Source: Larus michahellis (lineage: Eukaryota > Chordata > Aves > Charadriiformes > Laridae). Taken from it: a stretch of DNA of 64,000 nt. The notes under the pieces were generated by a model, which did no database searches, was not told where the DNA came from, and worked only from the letters and a program-made list of their open reading frames with translations. Position 1 is the first letter of the stretch, and each line of letters starts with the position of its first letter. Of the stretch, positions 43,001 to 51,069 are shown piece by piece. Position numbers and translations under genes: made by a program. Where the stretch lies: contig NC_133896.1 of NCBI RefSeq assembly GCF_964199755.1, positions 87,156,215 through 87,220,214 on the forward strand, read 5' to 3'.

Positions 43001-46000
43001 TCAGCCTAAAACTCCTCCATCTTTTCTCCCAGTTGGAGTGCCCTCTCAGAAGTACACCTTGAAACTTTACGTTCAAGTCCACAATTCCCTTGGGGCATTT
43101 ACCCAAGTGACTTTAAATGTCCACGTGCAGAACCCAGCTAACAGTCGACCACTAGCTCTTGTGTTTCACCAACTGCTGATGTCAGTGACCGGTTTAAGTG
43201 CACCGATGACATCTTATCTCCAGACTGGAGATTATTTTAGCGCAGGTTATTTGACTTACCTGGCAGCCTCAGTCTTAAACTATATTAAAGCTGCATCAAC
43301 TCTCCAGCTCCCTAAGGCTCAGTTTCGGCAAAGGCTGATTAAAACAGCCCTGAATATTTCAGTTGACAATGCAATGGAAATCAACCAAGTAGTGGCTTGT
43401 CTTTCTCAAGTCACAGAGGAAGCTGATGAAGTGGACATTAGATCACAAGACCTTGCCATTAAGAAACTGACAGAAGTAACTGCAATGCTGAAGATGCAGA
43501 GGAATGAGAGCCATTGGTCTGAGGAAGCAGAAATTCAGACCAGTGGAATACTGAGATGCTTGTTCAACATCCTGAGAGCTGCTCTTCTGCATCGCAGGAA
43601 TGTCAATGTAAGTGGAGTTAAACAAGTCTTCTCCATCATGGAATATTTAACGGAGATCGTTTTCAAGGGCAAAGTCCCTGGGGAAATAGAAACTCTAATG
43701 GAAACAAAACTTTGGAATATCACGCTGAGGAAAGATGAAACCTGGAACATTACAAATGCTTTCTCTACTAGAAATACCTGCAGGAATTGCTTTTATCCAT
43801 CACTAGAAAAGGGAAATCATTCAGGATTGGACCAGGATGCTGTGATTTCCACTGCCCTTTTTGAGTTTGATGAGAACCCCTTCCCTTGGTTAGGTTACAC
43901 ATCAGAAATCACAACAGTCTTGGGGTTCAAAATGGCAGAGACCAAGACTAATGGGGATCTACTAGGGATCATGCCTGCAGAAGCAGAAATTACTATTCCT
44001 AGGAAAGATAAGGAATTTTCAACTTTTCAGTTAGCAATAGGACCCGATAAAACACAAGCTTACACAACTGGAGGATTTAGTTTTGAAGTCAACAGAAATA
44101 CTAAGAGCATATACATCCAGATCCTGACAAAATTAAAAGTTACGTTCAAGGTACTAGTATTTACAGGTGCCAATGTCACTCATGCTCATCCTATAGCCTC
44201 ATTCGCTGCTTTTCACAACATGCCAACAGTTGCAAGCAAAAATGAGACAGCTAGTGCTGACTGTAACATTAAGGGTCCCTATATTATCTGTCTCCCAGAG
44301 TCATTGCTGACAGCCACAGCTCAAGGAAGCCGTACAGGCACTCAGAACATCTCCATTGTCTTGATGACATCCTATATTGTAAGGTATCAAACCCGTAGAC
44401 TGGTGAGCATGCACATTTTTAGTGATCAGTGCTTATTTCTAGATGGGGTTCGAAGTCTGTGGAGAGAAGACACATGCAGGCTTGGCTTCTTGACTGACTG
44501 GCAGAAGGTACACTGTATCTGCAATATGAAGCGGGGTCGCAGAAGTCTGGCAGCTTACACTGCATCAAATGCATCCACGTTTGACATCAGGTTCCTGGCA
44601 GCCAAAGTAATAGTTACCCCTAATACAGTAGATCTGGGACAAACCCTGATAGCAGACATACCTAAAAACCCAGTGACCCTCTTAACAGTGCTCTTTATTT
44701 TTGGTGTCTATTTTCTTTTGTCCCTCTGGGCTATGAGAAAAGACAGGGCTGACAGGGGCAGCAAAAACAAGATTCTATTTCTGCCAGACAATGACCCCTT
44801 TGATAAAATGAGCTATTTGGTCACTTTATATACAGGCAGTCGCTGGGGATCTGGAACCAAAGCAGATGTCTTTCTTCAGCTCATTGGCCAGAATGGCACA
44901 AGTGACGTCCACTGTTTATGCCACCCGGATTTTCTGTCTTTCCAACAAGGAAGTACTGACTGCTTTCTGTTAACTACTAAGAAAGACTTGGGAGACATTT
45001 GTTCCCTCAGGGTCTGGCACAATAACAAGGGCTCATCTCCAGGCTGGTTCTTAAGCAGAGCCAAAGTTGAGAATATGTGCACCAGGAGGACCTGGTTCTT
45101 TATATGCAGGAAATGGCTTTCTCTTGACACAGATGATCACTTACTAGAAAGGACATTTTCCGTCACAAACCTCAAGACCCCTCTGCCCAGAATTGACTAT
45201 TTTTTGATTAATCTTTCCAACAGCCTGGCAGAGGGCCATCTATGGTTCTCAATTTTTGCTCACTTTCTCACTGGCACTTTCAGCAGGCTCCAAAGGTTGT
45301 CTTCATGTTTAGCAATATTATTATTAAACTTGCTTGTTAACATTATATTCTTTAATGCTGACAAGAACGAAGAATCTCCAATACACTTGAGGTATCTAAG
45401 ATCAATAACAGTAGGAATTGAATGTGCTTTGCTTACCATACCTGTGGAAATGATTATAATTGCCTTATTCAAGTATTCCCAGAAGGAAACTTCTCCTCGT
45501 GGTGTGGCTCAGACAGACCCAAAGGTAAATTCACCCCTCCTCTCTGGAAATCTTAAGAACTGGAAGAAACGTTTGCAAAAATTTTACCTTTCAAAAGCTT
45601 CAGCACAATTGAGTAATACTATTCCCTTGGAGAACGTTCCTTGTCCCAGCAACTTACAGAGCCCGGCACATTCCAGAGAGACAAGAAGCAGGGCAGCTTC
45701 CCAAAACTGGAGTAATTGCACAGTTTCTGAAAGAGATGCAAACGTAATTGTAACAGAGGAGTGCACAATAACCGCAAATTCCCCTCCAATGGCTAAGGTC
45801 TGCCAGAGAGGGCCAACGTCAAATTCCAATTTTAGTAATGATTACGCAGAAGAAGGGGGCAACTTTCAGAAGGAAAGGAAACCACTAAACATTACCTCCA
45901 TGCCCTTTCGCAAGAGACCGCACGTAGTTTTTTGTTGGTGGTGCGTCTATCTCTCATGGGCACTAGTTATAGCTGTCACTGGGCTATCATCATTTTTCAT

Positions 46001-47933
46001 TGTGGTATATGGTTTGTCTTATGGTTATCAGACTTCACTGGAGTGGCTTTTAGCATCTGCAACCTCCTTTATTGAGAACGTGTTTTTCCTTTCAATTCTA
46101 AAAATAATTTTTTTCTCAGCTATGAGTACAATTCGTCCAAAATACTGTGAAAATATCACATGGTCAGCTCAGGAAAAGTATTCTGAGATTAAGTTGGCTA
46201 AAGAAACAATGAGTGCTGATACGAGAGAGATGCACTTGAAACTTGCTGAAGTCAGAAGCACCAAGCAGTATCAGCCTTTAGAAGCTGATGAAATTGCAAA
46301 CATGCTGAAAAGGGCAAAAATTCAAGCCAAGGCATTTATTTTCATAAAAGGTTTAATCAGTCACCTTGTCTTTTTGACACTGCTATTAAATTTTGCCTAT
46401 TCCACTGAGAACGACAACAGTTTCCACTACAACCAATTCATCCGTGACCAATTCTCTCCACGACTCTCCAGTGTAAATAAGCTAGAACATATCTACGTGT
46501 GGGTGAAAGACTTGTTCTTGCCTTTGATGCACAATGACATTCAGCCGACCTTTCTTCCCGAGAGCTGGTCCAAAATCATTGGCTTGCCTAGAATGAGGCA
46601 AGTGCGGGCTAAAGCTACTGAGAAAAAATGTTTCCATCCTCACAGCTTTGTAAATAACTTTGTGATCAGTAAAAGCCACTGTCTTCACAAATATGGCAGT
46701 GACATCCCAGAGAAAGGTGACTACACTGGCACTTGGACAAACGTTGCAAACCAGTCTGTTTCCAGGGATGCCAAGGATGCCAGCAGTTACAGCGGGTTCA
46801 TTTACCAGCGAAACAGGACTCCATGGATGTATTATTCATATGGAGATTTGCACACATATGGACCAGCAGGATACACGTTTTACTTTTTCCCTGAAGAAGG
46901 AAAATCTAATTCAACGACAAGGCTGGATGCTCTTCAACAGAGCAACTGGCTCGACGAAAAGACATGGGTTGTGATCATTGAACTAACTACATTTAACTCA
47001 GATGCAAATCTCTTTTGCACCATCTCAGTCATATTTGAAATGTCTCATTTAGGGATCATAAAACCAAGTTTGTCAGTACACTCTTTTGCACTCCCCATTT
47101 TTCATCAGCAAACTAAAGCTCAAATGTTTCTGTTTGTAATTGTTCTCGCCTTTCTGTTAATTTACATTGCAGATGAGCTTCATACCATAGGCCAAGAAAG
47201 AAAAGATTATATTAAAAACATTTCCAATATAATCAACTTTGGCTTAAAATCAGCATTCCTCCTTTTTGTTTTTTTGAAGGTCATAAAGTTTAAGATGGGT
47301 GCAGATATAGTGAAGTTTTACTTACTTCATCCAAATGATTTCATTTATTTTCATGCAGTTTCTCATTTAGATCAGATTTTAAGGATTACTATGGGCTTTT
47401 TACTATTTCTTGTAGTTTTGAAAACTCTAAAATATTTTCAATTCATTTATGGCATGCGCTTGGCACAAAGATCGATCTTGGCAGCCCTTCCTGGACTGTC
47501 TTCAATGTCCCTCGTGGTGGTGGTGTACTTCTTTGTATTTATGTCTTTTGGCTACCTTGTGTTTGGGCAGCATGAATGGAATTACAACAGCATGATTCAC
47601 TCAGCTCAGACTGTATTCTCTTACTGTGTCTCAGCTTTCAGAGATACGGCATTTTCATCCAACAGGTTTCTGGGTGGTCTTTTCCTGGCCTCTTTCGTGA
47701 TGGTGATGATCTGTGTCCTGATTAATCTTGTCCAAGCTGTTATTATGTCTGCCTATGCAGAAATGAAAAAACCCATATATGAAGAACCATCCGATGAAGC
47801 ACAAGTGGTTACTTTTGTATTGCAAAGGCTCAGAAAGTTATTTTATCTTCTGATCTGTAAAACACCCAAAACCAGCGAGCCTGATCTTTTTCACAGTGTA
47901 CTCTATGGGCAGCCTGAGAGAAGACATCAGTGA
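40029..47933 (+). CDS. PKDREJ: PKDREJ, polycystin family receptor for egg jelly (intact single exon)
   Basis: An uninterrupted frame of 2634 codons. I start at 40029, which begins a leucine-rich signal peptide (residues 1 to about 21); the frame stays open 36 codons further up without family-like sequence. Ectodomain: Pro/Ser-rich start, then the REJ module (about 440-1200), with DGSASYDPD at 722-730. GPS-like motif: C1468, W1478, C1483, C1496, C1498. TM1 is at about 1551-1569, PLAT at 1593-1716, TM2 and TM3 at about 1760 and 1797, TM4 and TM5 at 1969 and 2004, TM6 at 2102, the polycystin extracellular (TOP) domain at 2126-2360, and TM7-11 at 2365, 2404, 2450, 2490 and 2548. This is the 11-TM polycystin-1 layout without PKD1's lectin, LRR or PKD arrays. 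In mammals it is a sperm-head membrane protein linked to acrosome-reaction timing, also single-exon but shorter (2253 aa in human). The extra length is mostly ectodomain. No frameshift or stop is seen. Confidence 0.96.
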   Translation: MRALRLLLLQLLSCCPRGWGASSPRLQPPPLLVTCWGPHGQVCQRLDNESWVSCLWNSTVTLRYQPAPGARPEAERKEGQPPPPPRCFWYLNSAWMKKTSRWSGQIMLQTRLLLGSTPPPVASSLLTVQCSSASCAAPECFHQNVSVEMSGQDMRLFVLWPQTHLIHVWQPVHLGWCARFKSASWQYRFSSQGGSPSTLLLPSSEHQETPPPAVYPTVELQQTCATYYSYRLTVRYRHHGLHVASVGIEQMPQISLSLSLKVEPDVLRVLSVSSKLLSIPQQPLGLSWRLQPLMPRTLAYRLVDTQGTGGWLHSYSSFTLQSNFCAVPTPPSPSEVVVASIYFHVDEQRFEELTGELHLLNGTLSLTAGRETHTHVNLRPGKTDRSTYIFMSNNGTFYTTKENNSPISTDGPNTRTVFYQHKELSYLLSIEFVDFQWYKFNMYLYMNQKRALFRSLAERDLEVHVFSSGRPLLQSLTYLVWFIPAQHPMLQCEWTFHLQLFATEKDHLLQNSTYTYSDHVRNATRFVRRSALPFDPEKYTGFVAKVNCNRSALRSALLGVRVNNYAAKTIEVPVSCQKEPCYIYKVHIQRPVLHSSVLRQKRGTTFFLFVRLLLDCNVGVFTKPLWRIYRVQDTTTLPDWEKPINSSSMYGTDMILLTVPSFTLDYGLYLFNFTVEVIPIDTKKVLRGSDKIYILIERTDLVANIAGGSFRTVGFSDRWILDGSASYDPDSQEGQKGITFTWYCTKEKSDYKNMTVSPGKKCHPGQRDLKWLTPSGPVQVMPPESLPGNAVYYFRLVIQKDTRRSYADQTIDVQPGYPPLLDVTCLENCGSTLIPTERFTLSGKCLNCRSNSQTVYYWSLFLGNSTEISFDWSSRTSTGRSGAYLSINALTFTKTAHRSYILLLKVTTWDGRSSIYRHAFKVNSPPRTGKCTINPHWGTAFLTKFVVQCSGFYDSNLPLTYKVIVASNVPQTTKITSVEENTFGPILYFGYQPKTPPSFLPVGVPSQKYTLKLYVQVHNSLGAFTQVTLNVHVQNPANSRPLALVFHQLLMSVTGLSAPMTSYLQTGDYFSAGYLTYLAASVLNYIKAASTLQLPKAQFRQRLIKTALNISVDNAMEINQVVACLSQVTEEADEVDIRSQDLAIKKLTEVTAMLKMQRNESHWSEEAEIQTSGILRCLFNILRAALLHRRNVNVSGVKQVFSIMEYLTEIVFKGKVPGEIETLMETKLWNITLRKDETWNITNAFSTRNTCRNCFYPSLEKGNHSGLDQDAVISTALFEFDENPFPWLGYTSEITTVLGFKMAETKTNGDLLGIMPAEAEITIPRKDKEFSTFQLAIGPDKTQAYTTGGFSFEVNRNTKSIYIQILTKLKVTFKVLVFTGANVTHAHPIASFAAFHNMPTVASKNETASADCNIKGPYIICLPESLLTATAQGSRTGTQNISIVLMTSYIVRYQTRRLVSMHIFSDQCLFLDGVRSLWREDTCRLGFLTDWQKVHCICNMKRGRRSLAAYTASNASTFDIRFLAAKVIVTPNTVDLGQTLIADIPKNPVTLLTVLFIFGVYFLLSLWAMRKDRADRGSKNKILFLPDNDPFDKMSYLVTLYTGSRWGSGTKADVFLQLIGQNGTSDVHCLCHPDFLSFQQGSTDCFLLTTKKDLGDICSLRVWHNNKGSSPGWFLSRAKVENMCTRRTWFFICRKWLSLDTDDHLLERTFSVTNLKTPLPRIDYFLINLSNSLAEGHLWFSIFAHFLTGTFSRLQRLSSCLAILLLNLLVNIIFFNADKNEESPIHLRYLRSITVGIECALLTIPVEMIIIALFKYSQKETSPRGVAQTDPKVNSPLLSGNLKNWKKRLQKFYLSKASAQLSNTIPLENVPCPSNLQSPAHSRETRSRAASQNWSNCTVSERDANVIVTEECTITANSPPMAKVCQRGPTSNSNFSNDYAEEGGNFQKERKPLNITSMPFRKRPHVVFCWWCVYLSWALVIAVTGLSSFFIVVYGLSYGYQTSLEWLLASATSFIENVFFLSILKIIFFSAMSTIRPKYCENITWSAQEKYSEIKLAKETMSADTREMHLKLAEVRSTKQYQPLEADEIANMLKRAKIQAKAFIFIKGLISHLVFLTLLLNFAYSTENDNSFHYNQFIRDQFSPRLSSVNKLEHIYVWVKDLFLPLMHNDIQPTFLPESWSKIIGLPRMRQVRAKATEKKCFHPHSFVNNFVISKSHCLHKYGSDIPEKGDYTGTWTNVANQSVSRDAKDASSYSGFIYQRNRTPWMYYSYGDLHTYGPAGYTFYFFPEEGKSNSTTRLDALQQSNWLDEKTWVVIIELTTFNSDANLFCTISVIFEMSHLGIIKPSLSVHSFALPIFHQQTKAQMFLFVIVLAFLLIYIADELHTIGQERKDYIKNISNIINFGLKSAFLLFVFLKVIKFKMGADIVKFYLLHPNDFIYFHAVSHLDQILRITMGFLLFLVVLKTLKYFQFIYGMRLAQRSILAALPGLSSMSLVVVVYFFVFMSFGYLVFGQHEWNYNSMIHSAQTVFSYCVSAFRDTAFSSNRFLGGLFLASFVMVMICVLINLVQAVIMSAYAEMKKPIYEEPSDEAQVVTFVLQRLRKLFYLLICKTPKTSEPDLFHSVLYGQPERRHQ

Positions 47934-48047
47934 CATTCAGGGCTCAAGAGCAGAAAAATGAATGGAAAAAAATGGTTTATTTTGTCATATGAGAAAGGAA
48001 GGATTTTGTATCCAAGACCACCTTTACTCTGTAATACTTGCATTTCA

Positions 48048-48053
48048 AATAAA
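48048..48053 (+). terminator. Poly(A) signal of PKDREJ
   Basis: AATAAA 115 bp past the stop codon, giving a short 3'UTR. No other hexamer is closer. Confidence 0.7.
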
Positions 48054-48163
48054 TGCTCATAAATAATTTACTTTTAAGAATTTTTTTAACATTCAACCCC
48101 TTACTAGTGATTGTGCTCAGATTTTCTCCAGACTATTTTGCATCGATTTCAGTGGTACTTGGC

Positions 48164-48405
48164 TGTCATGGGGGGTGGGGAGGCTGGGTGTGTGACCCCA
48201 GCTGGCAGGTAAGCCCCCACCCAGCTGCTCGCTTACTGCCAGCAGCATGGGGAGAGAATCCAAGAGCAAAAGCAAGAAAAAAACTTGTGGGTCGAGATAG
48301 GGACAGTTTAAGAAGTGAAGGAGGAATAAAGTCCCAAACCACAAGGGATGCAAAAGCAGCCATTCACCACCTGCAGACGGATGCCCAGCCCGTCTCTGAG
48401 TAAAA
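48164..48405 (+). mobile_element. Degraded 5' part of the same ERV LTR family
   Basis: It starts TGTCATGG and shares ordered blocks with the LTR at 14173: CCCAGCTGGCA, CAGCTGCTCGCTTACT, GGGGAGAGAATC, AACTTGTGGGTCGAGATA, GGGACAGTTTAA and CATTCACCACCTGC. The match fades after about 48405, so only the 5' part remains. It lies about 110 bp past the PKDREJ poly(A) signal. Confidence 0.7.
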
Positions 48406-49690
48406 GTTACTTTCAAATAACTTCCCTCGCTGCAGTTTTCTTGCTAAGGATGACCTTGTATCTCGTGGCATTACTAACTCAATGCCAGCGAGAGCCGGCA
48501 CACAGGGAAACTGGTGCCCGTTCCACAGAGGTGATGCACTGGGAGGTAGCTGGGGGTTCTGAGCGGGACTCTCGTCTCTGGATGAGCACATGCTCATGTA
48601 AGAGCAAAAACGGCCCGAGATCTGAAAACGCTGATTAATCCTTCCTACTCAGAGCGTTAAGAAATAATAATAAAAGAGACAGAGTGGGTTAGCAGGGTAC
48701 GACTTGGCAATTAAAAATAAGCCTTCACAACACTGCACTGCATTTGCACGTAGGCAGCATTGTGACGGTGTCCCTTTGGAAGCCATTAACCCTGGACTAT
48801 AAAATCCTGTTATACAGCCTCGGGGGACGGGCAGACTTCTGCATGGTCAAGCTGTGCCTGCAGACTGGTCCTATGTCACCTCCTGTAAGGGAAGACCATC
48901 CAAGTCAACTTGGAAGACTGGTCAACATGGTCAAACCCCCTACTTCCTATTCATAAAGCTGGGGGCATCCTCCAGGCAGTTCCCTTCGAATACAAACAGA
49001 CCACACTATTATTATTATTATTAAATCTCGCGTGCTCTTCATATTGTGATGAGTTTACAAGGGCGCGTTACGGCTGATGGGCAGCTTCACCCACCGGCCA
49101 TAAAATAGGGCATAAAATAGCAGGGTAACTGCAAGGCCATAACCACATCTTTATATGAGGCTATGGACTTGCAGAGCTTAACATCTTGTTTTGAAGATAT
49201 TGCTCAAGACTTTTAAACCTCTATATTAAAACTAATGAGCTAAATAGGCCATGCATTAAAAAACTAAAATCTGCTGTCATTCTTGGAAGAGTGAAGATGA
49301 GCACGATCATTTTTTGCTGCCCTGAATGTTGAATTAGAGTGATTAGATTCCTCTACAAGCTGCATTAATTTGTTATTTACATGGAGAGAGCGTAATAGGA
49401 AAACATCTTCCACATTAGTGCAACACACAGCTTTTATGCCTGAGCTCTATCAAGAATAAATTTGCAATTTTCCAGAAAGAAATAAGGTAATGAATAACTG
49501 GAATTCCAGTGTGGGAATGCTACTTCTCTGTACAGTAGGCATTTCTACTAAATAATTGGAATAAATAAATAAATTTAAATAAATAAAATTTCCAAAAAAA
49601 TTAAAGCCCCTCGCTCCTGCCTGCGCTGGACGCGGCCAGCCATAACCTGCTGTTTCCGAAGCCAAAACGCCTCCCTCCTCCCTCCCGCTT
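48406..49690. other. Intergenic DNA between PKDREJ and the CDPF1 promoter
   Basis: AT-rich and without a recognisable gene. It holds short simple repeats: (ATT)n near 49009-49023 and (AAAT)n near 49561-49590. Confidence 0.6.
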
Positions 49691-49831
49691 CCCGCCTTGA
49701 ACTCCAGGTGCCTTGCGGGCTCCGCTCGGCTCGTCCATCACCGCGGTACGGGCCCAGGGCCAGCAGCGGCCAAGGCCGACCAACCCCGCGCCGCCCCGGA
49801 AAGGCGCCGAGGCAGGCGGCGAGCGGGACCT

Positions 49832-49843
49832 CGCGCATGCGCA
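49832..49843. promoter_or_regulatory. NRF1-type site, copy 1
   Basis: CGCGCATGCGCA contains the palindromic NRF1 core GCGCATGCGC. It is followed by CGGCGCCACCTG, which includes a CACCTG E-box. Confidence 0.7.
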
Positions 49844-49871
49844 CGGCGCCACCTGTCGGCGGACGGGACTC

Positions 49872-49883
49872 CGCGCATGCGCA
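49872..49883. promoter_or_regulatory. NRF1-type site, copy 2
   Basis: The same 12 bases recur exactly 40 bp after copy 1, again followed by CGGCGCCACCTG. This is a tandem duplication of the whole module. Confidence 0.7.
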
Positions 49884-50141
49884 CGGCGCCACCTGCCGGC
49901 GGCGCGGCGCGGCGCGGTCCCCGACGGCGCTGTCCCTTTAAGGGCGGAGCGGCGCGGGGCCCTCAGACCGCAGCGTTCCGGGCGGGCAACTGGGAAAGCC
50001 GCCTTGGTAGCCACCCGCCTGTCGCCACGCGTGGGTGGTGGCCGCCGCGGCGCGGGTGGGTGCCGCGCAGCTCGGGTGGGTGGAAATCGGGCGGCTGTGG
50101 CTGAGCCGGGCTGCGGCCTTCCCGCCTCCTCCCCCGAAAAC

Positions 50142-50238
50142 ATGGCGAGCGGGGCGGAGGGCCAGGCCCTTCTGTCAGCCAGGCCACGGTGTAGGGGCGG
50201 CGCGGGGGACCCGAGCTCCTCAGGAGCAGTTCCCGCTG
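50142..50238 (+). other. CDPF1: Possible CDPF1 first exon with in-frame upstream ATG
   Basis: An ATG at 50142 opens MASGAEGQALLSARPR and stays open to a possible donor (CTG|GTAGAT) at 50239. Joined to the acceptor before 58636, the frame runs straight into the CDPF1 start codon, adding an N-terminal extension. The donor is weak and the 58647 ATG fits the known family start better, so this is more likely 5'UTR. Confidence 0.3.
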
Positions 50239-50944
50239 GTAGATAATATTGTTGCTAATGAAGGGGCATGGGCGTGAATGAAGCTTTTAACCGCTCTTCA
50301 GCAGCGTGTCTGCGATCTGAGAAGGGTGTTTCTGTTCTCCTTGCCAGCCGTGATCCCTCCCTGGAAGACGGGTGGCGGGAGCCCTCCTTAGGGCAGGACC
50401 CAGACGGGCTCGGCTGTTGCTGCAGAGGCAGAGTGCGGGGCTTCTCCATCGCGGAGGAACACGGCGAGTAGAGGAAGCCTCGCTGCAGAGGTGGGAGAGC
50501 AGTGTCCAACCCCCCTGCTTTGCTTGGAGTGGGAAAGGTTTCAAATGCGCACTTCCCACCTCCAGAGTGCCAGGCTTCCTGGAGAATAAGTTACACTGAG
50601 CAGAGGGACCCTGCCCTTCACACCCCAGAAGCAAATGTGAGAGGAGTCTAGGTGAGAGAGAGCATGAGTCTCCTGAGAGAAGCATGCTGAACGGGGTGAC
50701 TGCTTAACAGGAGGCACTCACTGCTTTTGGATTTAGAGGCAAAGCTTGATTCGGATTTTTTTTTTTTTTCCTACACAAGGGCTTTAATATAACGTCTGTT
50801 CTTTGTTTAATTGAATGTAGCGGCCACAGATCACTTTTAATGCGGAGCTTTGTGAGCTGAGGTCGGAGCTACAGGATGCAGCCTTGAAGGGGACTGGGGA
50901 GAGGATGCCAGGGAAGTTCAGAGCTGTGCAAGGGCAGTGCTTTT

Positions 50945-51069
50945 CACAGAATGGTTTGGGTTGGAAGGCACCTTAAAGATCATCTAGTTCCAACCCCCCT
51001 GCCCTGGGTAGGGACACCTCCCACTAGACCAGGCTGCTCAAAGGCCCATCCAGCCTGGCCTTGAACACT
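50945..51069 (-). mobile_element. CR1 LINE 3'-end fragment (reverse orientation)
   Basis: Reads cacagaatggtttgggttgg, ccttaaagatcatctagttc, caacccccctgccctgggta and ggcccatccagcctggcctt, the reverse complement of a common bird CR1 tail. It is relatively intact, suggesting a younger insertion than the CR1 pieces in TTC38. Confidence 0.9.

Larger units (their letters stand above)
49690..50250 (+). promoter_or_regulatory. CpG island, presumed CDPF1 promoter and 5' exon
   Basis: Very GC- and CpG-rich, with two NRF1-type sites and a GGGCGG box just after TGTCCCTTTAAGG near 49930. No other gene in the window could use it on the + strand. In human the CDPF1 promoter lies likewise downstream of PKDREJ. 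A transcription start cannot be fixed from sequence alone. Confidence 0.65.

Noticed and set aside
49575-50246. Several open frames in the CDPF1 CpG island
   Set aside because: They are GC-driven; only the frame from 50142 is kept, as a possible CDPF1 exon.
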